In this document: positions 32,697 through 42,117 of the stretch, piece by piece | Position numbering within the stretch: the stretch's first letter is position 1 | How the letters are laid out: the number at the start of each line of letters is the position of its first letter | Assembly (NCBI GenBank): GCA_002163005.1 | Contig: MAAF01000120.1 | Location: 1-64,000 of the forward strand | Source: Colwellia psychrerythraea | GTDB lineage: Bacteria > Pseudomonadota > Gammaproteobacteria > Enterobacterales > Alteromonadaceae | Reading direction: 5' to 3' | DNA length: 64,000 nt | Made by a program: the position numbers and the translations under genes | The notes under the pieces: model-generated | Seen by the model: only the letters and a program-made list of their open reading frames with translations | Databases searched by the model: none | What the model was told of the DNA's origin: nothing

Positions 32697-33068
32697 TTTA
32701 TAGCTCTCCTAATTTATTAATAAGAATGTGTTTTAGCTTTTTTGTTCTGTTTTTAATTTTACACTGGATAAGCTTAACGCGTTAATTAATTATAAAGGGC
32801 GTTAATTTTTTGGAAAGGTAATTTTCATGGTTTTAATGGTATCTTTCATAGATGGATTGTTGTCAAAGGTAAAATGGAAATCATAATGAATTGTTATCTA
32901 TTTCTATATACTACCTCGCGTCTATATAAAGGGGTCAAGGAAGCGGGATTAGGTTGTCGTGGTATGGTTAATTTGTCTGCTTAATTTGAGTTGTTTGGGC
33001 TGGAATTAAGAGGGGGCAGGTAAGGAATTGCAATTAAAACAAAAGTTTAGTTCTTTCTGTTGAGTTGA

Positions 33069-33315
33069 CTTATGTGGTCAATTCAACTAATTTAGTACCG
33101 CTTGATCTATTTGTAATAGTTCAAGCGGCATTCTAAAATCCTTTCAAATCAAATTATTACATTAAAAAAGATTATGTGCGTTTATTCATGCAGCACTGAT
33201 TTATGTACTCATCAATCTTATCTAAAATTTACACTTCATATTTCTGTTCAGAATACACTTAGGCTCAACTTTTACCCGATAAACTTTTAACTCAGCATCA
33301 ATTTCAATTATTTTA
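33069..33315 (+). repeat. att copy C: rnpB 3' end fragment plus element left end
   Basis: CTTATGTGGTCAATTCAACTAATTTAGTACCGCTTGATCTATTTGTAATAGTTCAAGCGGCATTCTAAAATCCTTTCAAATCAAAT...CTTAGGCTCAACTTTTACCCGATAAACTTTT. Confidence 0.85.
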
Positions 33316-33348
33316 AGTTAACGTATCTGGTAGGGGGAGATATTTGCT

Positions 33349-34179
33349 CTATTCAATTAATGTTAAAGGATCAACAGTTAGTCCTTTAGGTAATGCTTTG
33401 AGTGCAGTAATAAACAGGTTAAATAGTTCTGGTTGGGAGTTAATATCTAGTTTTTTGTATAGATTTTTTCTATGGTACTTGATAGTTTCTACTGCATTTT
33501 CTAGCTTTTCCGCAATGGATTTCACTGAATATCCCTGTAAGGTTAGATGTAATACCTCACATTCTTTTTTAGTCAGCACCGAGCTGCCAAATTGCTTTAA
33601 AGCTTCATCAAGTTGCCAGCTAAGTTGACCTGTTTTGCGGCTGTTATTTGCTAGGTACCAGTTAGTTAATATTGCTTGTACTACGGCAAAGACGATTTCG
33701 AGTATAAATATTTCTTGAGCAGAAAATTGAACCTTCCCTCCTAACCTAGCGAGGGAAATACTAAAAATCACATCACACTCAGGCCTGATAATTAGACAAA
33801 TTTCATCTTGTATATCGAGTTGTGAGTAAAATCGGCGATAATATTCTGATTCAGTAAAGCCGCTTGGAGCTACCTGCTTTAAAGTAAATACCCCCGTCTT
33901 CTTTAGATCATATGCAAGGCGATAAAAAGGATCTAACAAATAAGCGCCACTTGAATAACTACTTATCTGTAATTGCTTACTTTCAGACGCCAATAACCTC
34001 TGATGAGTGATCTCAGGTTTTTCTCCAGTTACATATTTAGTGACAAGGCCACTTGAGGCATCGACTAAGTTCTCCAACGCATATAACAACACAGTCAAGC
34101 CATTGGCTTGATCTGTACTATGTAATACTTTGGCTAGATTTTGGTGCCATTTATTCCAGTCTACAGACGATTTTTTCAT
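33349..34179 (-). CDS. LuxR-family HTH transcriptional regulator
   Basis: LTKKECEVLHLTLQGYSVKSIAEKLENAVETIKYHRKNLYKKLDINSQPELFNLF. Confidence 0.9.
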   Translation of the reverse strand: MKKSSVDWNKWHQNLAKVLHSTDQANGLTVLLYALENLVDASSGLVTKYVTGEKPEITHQRLLASESKQLQISSYSSGAYLLDPFYRLAYDLKKTGVFTLKQVAPSGFTESEYYRRFYSQLDIQDEICLIIRPECDVIFSISLARLGGKVQFSAQEIFILEIVFAVVQAILTNWYLANNSRKTGQLSWQLDEALKQFGSSVLTKKECEVLHLTLQGYSVKSIAEKLENAVETIKYHRKNLYKKLDINSQPELFNLFITALKALPKGLTVDPLTLIE

Positions 34180-34289
34180 CAGTATAGTGTTCCTTTAATT
34201 CACACTAAATACGATCCCAATTTAAGGGGATCTACAAATGAGTAACTTAGTGAAATACTGCCATAACTAATACAGAAGAGGAATAACTA

Positions 34290-35246
34290 ATGACTAGACC
34301 AACTGATTTTGCCATTACCAGAGAAGAACTATTAGGAACCGAAATTGAACCGACCTTTTCCGGCGTGCTAAGTTTTTTACGACGAAAGTACAGTAAAGAC
34401 TTAACTCACGCAGAAGTTGCGGTAACTGGCATTCCATACGACTTAGCTCTTAGTAACCGTTCAGGTGCCAGATTAGGTCCACGAGCCATTAGAGCAGCAT
34501 CGAGCAACTTAGCTTGGGGTACAGTTGCTCATTGGGGAATAGACCCATTCGAAACTTTACCTGTTGTCGATTATGGTGATTGTGGCATTGATACAAGTAT
34601 GCCCGAGCAAGTTCCAAAGGACATTGAACAGCACATTAGTCATATTCTTGAACAAAATTGCGCAACCTTATGCTTAGGAGGCGATCACTTTATTAGCTAT
34701 CCCATTTTAAAAGCCTATGCGAAAAAATTTGGCGGAGAAATATCCCTCATCCATTTTGATGCACATTATGACACTTGGAATGACACCAAAGGTAAGATTG
34801 ACCACGGCACCATGTTTTATCACGCAGCTAAACAAGGCATTATTTCACCGGAACGTTCGGTACAAATTGGAATGCGAACAGCTATCGATGACACGATTGG
34901 GTTTAATGTTATTGACAATCACGCGGTACACAGTCAGCAGCCAGAACAAATAGCCGAACAAATTAAAAAGATTGTTGGCAATAACCCATGTTATCTAACA
35001 TTTGATATCGATTGCCTTGATCCTGTTTATGCCCCTGGTACTGGTACACCTGTCGTTGGTGGATTGAGTACCTATCAGGCGCAACGCATCTTACGCGGTC
35101 TGGAGGGTATTAACTTGATAGGTATGGATCTGGTTGAAGTGTCCCCAGCTTATGACCATGCAGAAATAACGTCACTCGCTGCCGCTTCTTTAGCACTCGA
35201 TCTGTTGTGTTTATATGCATCGGCTAGTCACCAGAAAACAAAATAA
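34290..35246 (+). CDS. Agmatinase / ureohydrolase family protein
   Basis: GIPYDLALSNRSGARLGPRAIR; LGGDHFISYP; IHFDAHYDTWND; FDIDCLDPVYAPGTGTPVVGGLS. Confidence 0.92.
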   Translation: MTRPTDFAITREELLGTEIEPTFSGVLSFLRRKYSKDLTHAEVAVTGIPYDLALSNRSGARLGPRAIRAASSNLAWGTVAHWGIDPFETLPVVDYGDCGIDTSMPEQVPKDIEQHISHILEQNCATLCLGGDHFISYPILKAYAKKFGGEISLIHFDAHYDTWNDTKGKIDHGTMFYHAAKQGIISPERSVQIGMRTAIDDTIGFNVIDNHAVHSQQPEQIAEQIKKIVGNNPCYLTFDIDCLDPVYAPGTGTPVVGGLSTYQAQRILRGLEGINLIGMDLVEVSPAYDHAEITSLAAASLALDLLCLYASASHQKTK

Positions 35247-35287
35247 ATGCATAACTTCTTATATAACTATAACGATAATAATTAGGA

Positions 35288-36664
35288 ATGAACTGTATGA
35301 CACAATTAAAAAAAGTTGAAAATATGTTTGGCTACAAAGACATGATTTTCTATTGTATTTCCGCCATTTTATTAGTTGAACAAATTGCTATGTCTGCGTC
35401 TGTAGGCCCTTATGCAGTATTTTGGTGGCTAATTACAATAGTCTTTTTCATGTTACCAAACACTATGGTGACGTCAGAGCTTGGAGCTACTTACCCAGAA
35501 CAAGGCGGTATTTATGCTTGGGTTAGAGACGCCTTTGGCGCACGCTGGGGAGCCCGTATCACTTGGTTATATTGGGTCAATATAGCCTTGTGGGTTCCTT
35601 CTGTATTTATTATGTTCTCAGGAATGTTATCGGCTTTATTTTTTCCTGATATGACTTTATGGACTCAGATCTCTATAGCCATTTTTCTTTGCTTTTTACT
35701 TGCGATAACAAGCAGTATGCCATTGCATTATACCAAATGGCTATTGCTTGTGGCGACCCCACTAAAGTTCTTGATCATATTGACCATCGGCATAGCTGGG
35801 ATTAACTATGGGCTAACAAATGGCTTTGCTAATGATTTGAGTTTCTCAGCGGCCATGGCCGATTTGTCGAGCGGTTTGGCATATATTCCCGTTATTGTGT
35901 ACGGTTGTTTAGGGCTTGAGCTGATCATGTCAGAAAGTAAAAAAATTATATCCCCAGAGAAGAATATTCCCAAAGCTATGCTTATATCTGGAGCTATTAC
36001 CGCTTTTCTTTATATTTTTGGTACTGTTGGCATATTGGCTGCGGTTCCAGCGGAAGAAGTTGAAATTGTAAGTATTTTTGCGGTCACGCTAAAAGGGTTA
36101 TTTGGGGGAACTCAAACTGGCGATATGCTAGTTTCTGTACTTGGTGTCATGACTTTATTCACGTTCTTTGCATCCATGATCGCTTGGACATTGGGAGGAA
36201 ATGCAGCTATGGCCGAAGCAGGGCAAGAAAAAGAAATGCCAAGCATATTTGGCATATTAACTAAGAAACACGAGATGCCGATAGGCTCTGCGATCATTTT
36301 ATCGTCAACGTGTGCTCTGATGTTAGTTATTTATGGCTTAATGGCGGAAAATGCAGAAGAACTGTATTGGACGTTATTCTCATTCGGAGCAATAATTTTC
36401 TTAATGCCCTATATTGCGATGCACTGCTCTTTTTTAAAATTACGTCAGCGAGACTCAAGTAAATTTCGCCCATTTCGAGTGCCTGGAGGAGAACTATCAG
36501 CAAAGTTAATAGCTGGCTTGTGTATATTGATATTAATAGTTGCCATTTTACTCTTTTTCTGGGTGCCAGGAGAGCCAATTGACTTAAATTATATAGCACA
36601 AGTGAGTATTGGTTTGTTAGTCACATTGCTATTTGGTGAGATGCTGGCACGCAAAAATAAATAA
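35288..36664 (+). CDS. APC-superfamily amino acid/amine permease
   Basis: Multi-TM ELGATYPEQGGIYAWVRDAFGARWGARITWLYWVN...; downstream of agmatinase-like gene. Confidence 0.88.
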   Translation: MNCMTQLKKVENMFGYKDMIFYCISAILLVEQIAMSASVGPYAVFWWLITIVFFMLPNTMVTSELGATYPEQGGIYAWVRDAFGARWGARITWLYWVNIALWVPSVFIMFSGMLSALFFPDMTLWTQISIAIFLCFLLAITSSMPLHYTKWLLLVATPLKFLIILTIGIAGINYGLTNGFANDLSFSAAMADLSSGLAYIPVIVYGCLGLELIMSESKKIISPEKNIPKAMLISGAITAFLYIFGTVGILAAVPAEEVEIVSIFAVTLKGLFGGTQTGDMLVSVLGVMTLFTFFASMIAWTLGGNAAMAEAGQEKEMPSIFGILTKKHEMPIGSAIILSSTCALMLVIYGLMAENAEELYWTLFSFGAIIFLMPYIAMHCSFLKLRQRDSSKFRPFRVPGGELSAKLIAGLCILILIVAILLFFWVPGEPIDLNYIAQVSIGLLVTLLFGEMLARKNK

Positions 36665-36757
36665 AATAGGTTGTCCTTCACGAAGTGCTTATTTTTTAAC
36701 TGTTCGGGTTTATTAAACGAGACTTTGCAGTAACGACAGTAATAGAGACTAATAACT

Positions 36758-36791
36758 AAACCACGGTCTTTAGCTATAAAGAGCGTGGTTT
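36758..36791. terminator. Hairpin downstream of the permease
   Basis: AAACCACGgTCTTTAgctaTAAAGAgCGTGGTTT. Confidence 0.6.
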
Positions 36792-36845
36792 ATAAGTTCT
36801 AATAAAACTTTATTATATCGCGGGATAGTTAGGCTTTATCGTTAA

Positions 36846-36915
36846 TCCGGTTTATGTGGTCAACTCGCTAATTTTGATAAGACCGCTTGTTTTTATATTA
36901 TAAAACAAGCGGTTT
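36846..36915 (+). repeat. att copy D: right boundary of the array, probable original rnpB 3' end and terminator
   Basis: CCGGTTTATGTGGTCAACTCGC then ACCGCTTGTTTTTATATTATAAAACAAGCGGTTTTCT; lacks the element left-end sequence shared by A-C. Confidence 0.8.
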
Positions 36916-37059
36916 TCTAAAACTTTTCAAAGTAATAATGTTAACTTCCAATCTTTACCTTTAAGCCCATAAATTCAAGAATAAATTAAGGGTTAGTCAC
37001 GCTATCTCAATATTAATTTTTAACTCATCATTTTAATTCAGACTCTTATTAGCTGTAGC

Positions 37060-38160
37060 TTATCTTTTATCATATGGGCTAATCGAAGATAGCGGCATTT
37101 TTTGCTGACTAAATACATTACCATCCACATCTTTTAAGTTCAGCGTTATTTGAGGATCGACTTGCTGCCAATCAATGAGTAACTCACCGTAATTTACTTT
37201 ATTAATAAAATTCCCAATACGATGTTTGTTAGGGCTTACTTCTTTCCACTCCTCTGTTAAACCTGAACTCGTCACTTCCCATAAGGGGTAATCTAGGTTG
37301 TTTGTTACCTTAGACATTTCTCCCCAATGGGTATCACCACTAATGATTATTACGCCATTGACCTGATACTTTTTGATTAAAGTAAAAAGGCGCTCTCTGT
37401 CATGAGGAAAATTTGCCCAAGACTCCCAACCGGTGAATTCAGGTAGTAACTGTAAACTTGAAGCAATGATTTTAATTTTCGATGGCTTCTGTAATTCTGC
37501 TTCTAACCATTGCCACTGGCTTTCACCTAACATTGAGGCATTTTTTGCTAAATTAGGACTATAAGGCCCCATATTTTTAGGCTTTCGTTTTGTTTGATAA
37601 TTAAGCCTGCCGACATGGGTCAGTTCATCTCTGTTCCAACGTAAATCAGGTAAGATAACATGCACTTTATTTTGTTCTTTACCGTACATATAAGCAGTAT
37701 AAATACCATTTTTTTGGGTATATCTGGCTGAATTATGTGGTTCTTTCCAAAAGTCTAACATCAGCTTTCTTGATTGTTCTTTTTGCGGATATTCTGTGCC
37801 CGCATCATTTTCGCCAAAATCATGATCATCCCAAATGGCGATCGTTGGTGTGGCTAAACGCAGTGCTTTTATGTCTGGATTATTGCCTAGCCGTTGATAT
37901 TTGTCGGCCATGTCTTGCATGTTTTTTGTGTCACCATAAATATTATCACCCAGAAAAATGAATAAATTAGCGTCCTCTTTATTAATAGATTTTAAAATAG
38001 GCATAGCTTTATCTTGATGCGAACATGAACCAAAAAGTATTTTTTGCGGTGATTTTGCCAGTTGAGGTAACTGTGAAAATTGGTTTGATTGAGTAGCTTG
38101 AGCGGTTATGAATAGGCTAAAGCTGGCCATACAAAGTAGAGCGAATGATGAAGGTTTCAT
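37060..38160 (-). CDS. PhoD-like alkaline phosphatase/metallophosphoesterase
   Basis: ILFGSCSHQDKAMPILKSINKEDANLFIFLGDNIYGDT; TPTIAIWDDHDFGENDAGTEYPQK; VIIISGDTHWGEMS. Confidence 0.9.
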   Translation of the reverse strand: MKPSSFALLCMASFSLFITAQATQSNQFSQLPQLAKSPQKILFGSCSHQDKAMPILKSINKEDANLFIFLGDNIYGDTKNMQDMADKYQRLGNNPDIKALRLATPTIAIWDDHDFGENDAGTEYPQKEQSRKLMLDFWKEPHNSARYTQKNGIYTAYMYGKEQNKVHVILPDLRWNRDELTHVGRLNYQTKRKPKNMGPYSPNLAKNASMLGESQWQWLEAELQKPSKIKIIASSLQLLPEFTGWESWANFPHDRERLFTLIKKYQVNGVIIISGDTHWGEMSKVTNNLDYPLWEVTSSGLTEEWKEVSPNKHRIGNFINKVNYGELLIDWQQVDPQITLNLKDVDGNVFSQQKMPLSSISPYDKR

Positions 38161-39335
38161 TAAAATATTTCCTTAATAACTGAGCCTGCTTTTGGATTAA
38201 ATGCTTTAGGATCTTCACCTAACAAAGTTAGTGCGGTAGCGGCAATTTGTTTTTGCTTAACTTCTTGTGTGGTTTTTATTTCGCCTCGTGCATTCACGCC
38301 CGGGCCCATGGCAGCAAACCAAATATTTTCTGATCCCCTAATGCCATTTGGGAACGCTTTGAGGTTTTTCATATAATCTTGTACCGCTAATTTTGAGGCA
38401 TGGTGTTGCCAATCGTCGGCATTACTACCTCGGCCATGATCAGTAGTGATCATTAAGACGGTATTATCTTGATAACCTGGAGTTGTTTGCAGGGTCTGCC
38501 ATAAGTCAGCGATAAATTGATCGGTTTGATGGGCAGAGTTTAAGTAACTATCGTAATGGCCATCGTGTGCAAAGTCATCCGTTTCGCCCAACGAAATTAT
38601 CATAACTTTCGGTTTAACCGTTAATAAATAGTCTTTAGCGTAACGATAAGTGAAGCTATCTAAGCGAACATTATGCCAAGGGCTTGGAATTTCTTTTTGT
38701 AAATCATTTAATAATTTTGCTTGATCAGACAAAGCATAACCTTCGGCGGAATCAAATCCTGCGTTAATATAAAGCTGGCTACGCTCTTTATTTAAAATAT
38801 AAGGAAATACGTCCCAACTGCCAAATGCCGCAAGTTTGTGTTGATAGTTACCTTTATTGTTAAGCCATTCTAAAAAAGACATTTGTGGGTTTAATTTTTT
38901 TTTATTGCTATTGATTGAGTGATCAACCACACCAGTGAAAATTTCACTGTAACCGGGGTAGGAGAAGTGCCATGGGTTAGCAATTGACATGTTTGAGCCT
39001 ATATTTCGATTGCCAATTACCATGCCTTTTTTTACCACGGTATTCCAAAAAAAGGGCATCAATAATTGTCGACGTTTTTCTTCACTGTCATGCCAAAACT
39101 TTTCCTGAACGTGATGACCTTCTCGGACAAATTTTTCATTATTGAGTAAAGAAGGGTCTGCGCCAGAAAATAACTCCTGCCAACGAAGCCCATCAATAGT
39201 AACTAAAACTAAATTCGTTCCAGTTGTTGAAATGTTAGTTGCTGAATTATCTGTTTCTGAAGTATCTGCTGCTGCATTAACGTGAATACTAAAGCAGCTT
39301 AGCAATAATATGGTTGAATAAAAAAACTTTAACAT
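38160..39335 (-). CDS. Alkaline phosphatase-superfamily (type I phosphodiesterase/sulfatase-like) secreted protein
   Basis: LVLVTIDGLRWQELFSGADPSLL; SLGETDDFAHDGHYDSYL; TVLMITTDHGRGSNADDWQHH; start placed at MLKFFYSTILLL. Confidence 0.85.
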   Translation of the reverse strand: MLKFFYSTILLLSCFSIHVNAAADTSETDNSATNISTTGTNLVLVTIDGLRWQELFSGADPSLLNNEKFVREGHHVQEKFWHDSEEKRRQLLMPFFWNTVVKKGMVIGNRNIGSNMSIANPWHFSYPGYSEIFTGVVDHSINSNKKKLNPQMSFLEWLNNKGNYQHKLAAFGSWDVFPYILNKERSQLYINAGFDSAEGYALSDQAKLLNDLQKEIPSPWHNVRLDSFTYRYAKDYLLTVKPKVMIISLGETDDFAHDGHYDSYLNSAHQTDQFIADLWQTLQTTPGYQDNTVLMITTDHGRGSNADDWQHHASKLAVQDYMKNLKAFPNGIRGSENIWFAAMGPGVNARGEIKTTQEVKQKQIAATALTLLGEDPKAFNPKAGSVIKEIF

Positions 39336-39379
39336 GTGTCGATCCGTTATTGATTGATTTAAATGAAAGAAGCCAAGTA

Positions 39380-39434
39380 ATACCAATTCCTTTTAATTCT
39401 CGCTGAGTGGGGAATAACTTAATGGACTTGGTAT
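39380..39434. repeat. 55-bp deletion derivative of the MITE-like family, subfamily B ends
   Basis: ATACCAATTCC...TTTTAATTCTCGCTGAGTGGGGAATAACTTAATGGACTTGGTAT; same right end as 53013..53276. Confidence 0.7.
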
Positions 39435-39475
39435 AATACCTACTTGGCTTTGTTATCAATGTTGTCTATTACGCT

Positions 39476-41764
39476 TTAAAAACTGGCAGTAAACGTCATT
39501 GAAGCCGTTCTAGGCGCACCGATAAAGAAGGTTGTGCCATTACCGGTTCCCGTTGATAAATAACTTTCATCGGTGATATTAGTTATAACAAAGGCGATAT
39601 CAATTGATGAAATAGTATGTCCGCTGAAGGGGACAAAGTAACCCGCATTGAAATCAAAAGTGGTATAAGACGGCGCATCACCACGTTCTCCGGTATATTT
39701 ACCTGAGGCACCAACGCGGAAATCACCTTTAGTATAATCAGTTGATAAAACAAACATATCATCAACTGAATCTACGACTTTATCACCTGCAGTAAAACCT
39801 GGGGCGTCGCCAACATAACGTGAATCATTATTGGTATAAGATGAGTATAAGTTCCACTGCTCATTTAAGCGGTAGTTTACGCTGAGTTCAAAACCATCGG
39901 ACTCAATACCACCGACATTGAGGTAAGAGCCATTGGTACCGATACTGTAGTCAATGCCATCCGTATCGCTGCCAGGGGCAATGAAAGTAATTCTATTTTC
40001 AAAATCAATGGTGTAATAAGTAGCAGAAAAACTAATATCTTCAGTGTTATAACGTAAGCCTAAATCAATATTCTCTGCAGTTTCTGGTTCAATATCTTCA
40101 AGCGTTGAAGCATCACGTTCTAACACACCGTCTTTAATGGCTGAGAAGTTTTCACTGTAACCGGCAAATAATTCAATGTTACTGTTTAATTGGTAAATGG
40201 CACCGGTACTGAAGAGCACATCTGAGTCACTGTTAACTTTACCCGTTTGCTGGCCTGAAAAATTATCGACTTTTTCAATATCTACTAAGTACTTTTGTAC
40301 ACCGAGATTAAGTGAAAGATCGCCAAAATCTAGCGTGTCTTGTAGATAAAATTTTAACGTGTCGGTTTGAAATTCATTACTATATTGTGTCCAGTAAGGT
40401 GTTGAATCAAAGTGATGATAAACACGCGCATCAACAACTTTATGCCAGTCTCTTGATTCATTTCGCTCATTTGATTCTGCCCATAAACCAAATTGAATGT
40501 CGTTCATTGCAATAGACCATTGTGCGTTTGCAGTTAAACCAACACGATCTTTTTCATAATGAGTATGACGATATGACATGACTGGCACTGCGCTGTCACT
40601 ATAACAGGCAGGGTGTAAACCTGGGCCAGAGTCCCATGGCCAAGTAAAGCTTTGCTCACAACCTGCAGCGGGCGCTAATGGAGTGCCATTTTGATCGGTA
40701 AAGCCATAAGTAGACCCTATTGAGCCACCTTCGTTGGTAGGGTTACCTTCACTATCAACCGCAGAGACTAAATAAGGCGGGATCCAATCACCTCGACCTT
40801 TATTTTTATGAAAGTAGGGTGTGATTTGAAAAGAAACATTGTCAGATAGCTGATAATCAAACTTCACATAACCTAAAGTATTTTCACGTAATGTTGACCA
40901 ACCCTCGGCAAACATTTGATCAAGGTGAGGAGTACCTGTCCAGTTCCACGTTAATTGATCCCAATCAGGCGTTTGATTGAACTGCTCTAAGCTAACTGAA
41001 TTGTAATTGTCTTCATCGGCATCATCATAAGATAAACGGCCAGTAATACTTAAGTTACCTAGTTCAGTAATGAACTTAACTTCAGCGTGTTCTCTTTGCA
41101 TGCCACCGTTTGAACCTTCACCAACCCATCGACTCGTTGAGGTTGATGAATAGCTCATGTAAGCGTAGGTATTATCAAAAATTCGTCCCGTGTCATGGCG
41201 GATGAAATAACGTGAGGCATCATGATCACCATCGGTATAGGCCAAGGTTGTTGTTTCTTCAAAAGCAGGATCAGAACTCACAAAATTAAAGGTTCCCCCC
41301 AGCGCTTCTAATGATGCTGATGAAATATCAGAAGTACCTTGTGATACTTCAATGGTACGCATGTTTTCACTGTCTAAATAGCGGTTCGCTTTAGCGCCAC
41401 CGCCATAGTTAGAACCACCATTTGGGATACCATCAATTGTCATCCCTAACTGTTGCTGATTACCATCAATAGTAAAGCCGCGCATCGTAATAGAGGTTGA
41501 CCAATCATCACCACCAAACGCATCACCCTCATTGATACTAATACCAGGCAAGTTGTCCATCACAGCAAGTATGCTGCTAGCAGGTGATTGTTGTTTTATC
41601 ATTGATGATTCAATCACATGATTGGCATGAGATAACTTTTTAGCCACGACTAAAACTTCTTCCATAGTATTTTCGTTTTCTTGGTAGTCAGCTGCTGCGA
41701 CAGGTAACGACAATGCTGAAGCAATTGCTAAAGCGATAAGATTTTTTGAACATTGAATAGTCAT
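39476..41764 (-). CDS. TonB-dependent outer-membrane receptor
   Basis: Signal peptide; plug IKQQSPASSILAVMDNLPGISINEGDAFGGDDWSTSITMRGFTIDGNQQQLGMTIDGIPNGGSNYGGGAKANRYLDSENMRTIEVSQG; C-terminal Phe. Confidence 0.93.
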   Translation of the reverse strand: MTIQCSKNLIALAIASALSLPVAAADYQENENTMEEVLVVAKKLSHANHVIESSMIKQQSPASSILAVMDNLPGISINEGDAFGGDDWSTSITMRGFTIDGNQQQLGMTIDGIPNGGSNYGGGAKANRYLDSENMRTIEVSQGTSDISSASLEALGGTFNFVSSDPAFEETTTLAYTDGDHDASRYFIRHDTGRIFDNTYAYMSYSSTSTSRWVGEGSNGGMQREHAEVKFITELGNLSITGRLSYDDADEDNYNSVSLEQFNQTPDWDQLTWNWTGTPHLDQMFAEGWSTLRENTLGYVKFDYQLSDNVSFQITPYFHKNKGRGDWIPPYLVSAVDSEGNPTNEGGSIGSTYGFTDQNGTPLAPAAGCEQSFTWPWDSGPGLHPACYSDSAVPVMSYRHTHYEKDRVGLTANAQWSIAMNDIQFGLWAESNERNESRDWHKVVDARVYHHFDSTPYWTQYSNEFQTDTLKFYLQDTLDFGDLSLNLGVQKYLVDIEKVDNFSGQQTGKVNSDSDVLFSTGAIYQLNSNIELFAGYSENFSAIKDGVLERDASTLEDIEPETAENIDLGLRYNTEDISFSATYYTIDFENRITFIAPGSDTDGIDYSIGTNGSYLNVGGIESDGFELSVNYRLNEQWNLYSSYTNNDSRYVGDAPGFTAGDKVVDSVDDMFVLSTDYTKGDFRVGASGKYTGERGDAPSYTTFDFNAGYFVPFSGHTISSIDIAFVITNITDESYLSTGTGNGTTFFIGAPRTASMTFTASF

Positions 41765-42028
41765 ATATCCCCTAGATAAAATGTTTATTGTTTTGATTGC
41801 GGGGAAGTATGCTGAATGTTTATGACAGATTTCTGACTAAATAATGACCGTTTAACGAATGAATTGTGACAGATTGCTTAAATGACTGATTTGTTAAATT
41901 GAGATATGTATAGTTGGTACCAATCAAGATGCATGTTTCAGAGTACACTTTGAATGGTAAAGTAAATGAATATTTACTTGAGATTTTAAATCGCCATAAT
42001 GTCTATCTTATTATTGTCATATAGTGTG

Positions 42029-42105
42029 TTTATACTCATGACACTTTAATCTATTACGCTAGATTTATACCCGTGACACTTTAATCTATTACGCTAGATT
42101 TATAC
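42029..42105 (+). repeat. Tandem 35-bp direct repeat (2.2 copies) in the phosphatase promoter region
   Basis: TTTATACtCaTGACACTTTAATCTATTACGCTAGA / TTTATACcCgTGACACTTTAATCTATTACGCTAGA / TTTATAC. Confidence 0.9.
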
Positions 42106-42117
42106 TGGAGAAACTCT

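Noticed and set aside
13264-36915. Integron cassette array
   Set aside because: The repeats are rnpB 3'-end copies, not attC sites, and no IntI-type integrase is present; tyrosine-recombinase accretion fits better
41765-41890. Possible Pho boxes (CTGTCATAAAC and CTGTCACAATT on the minus strand) before the TonB receptor
   Set aside because: Only single half-sites; the 11-bp spaced second half is poor, so I do not claim PhoB binding
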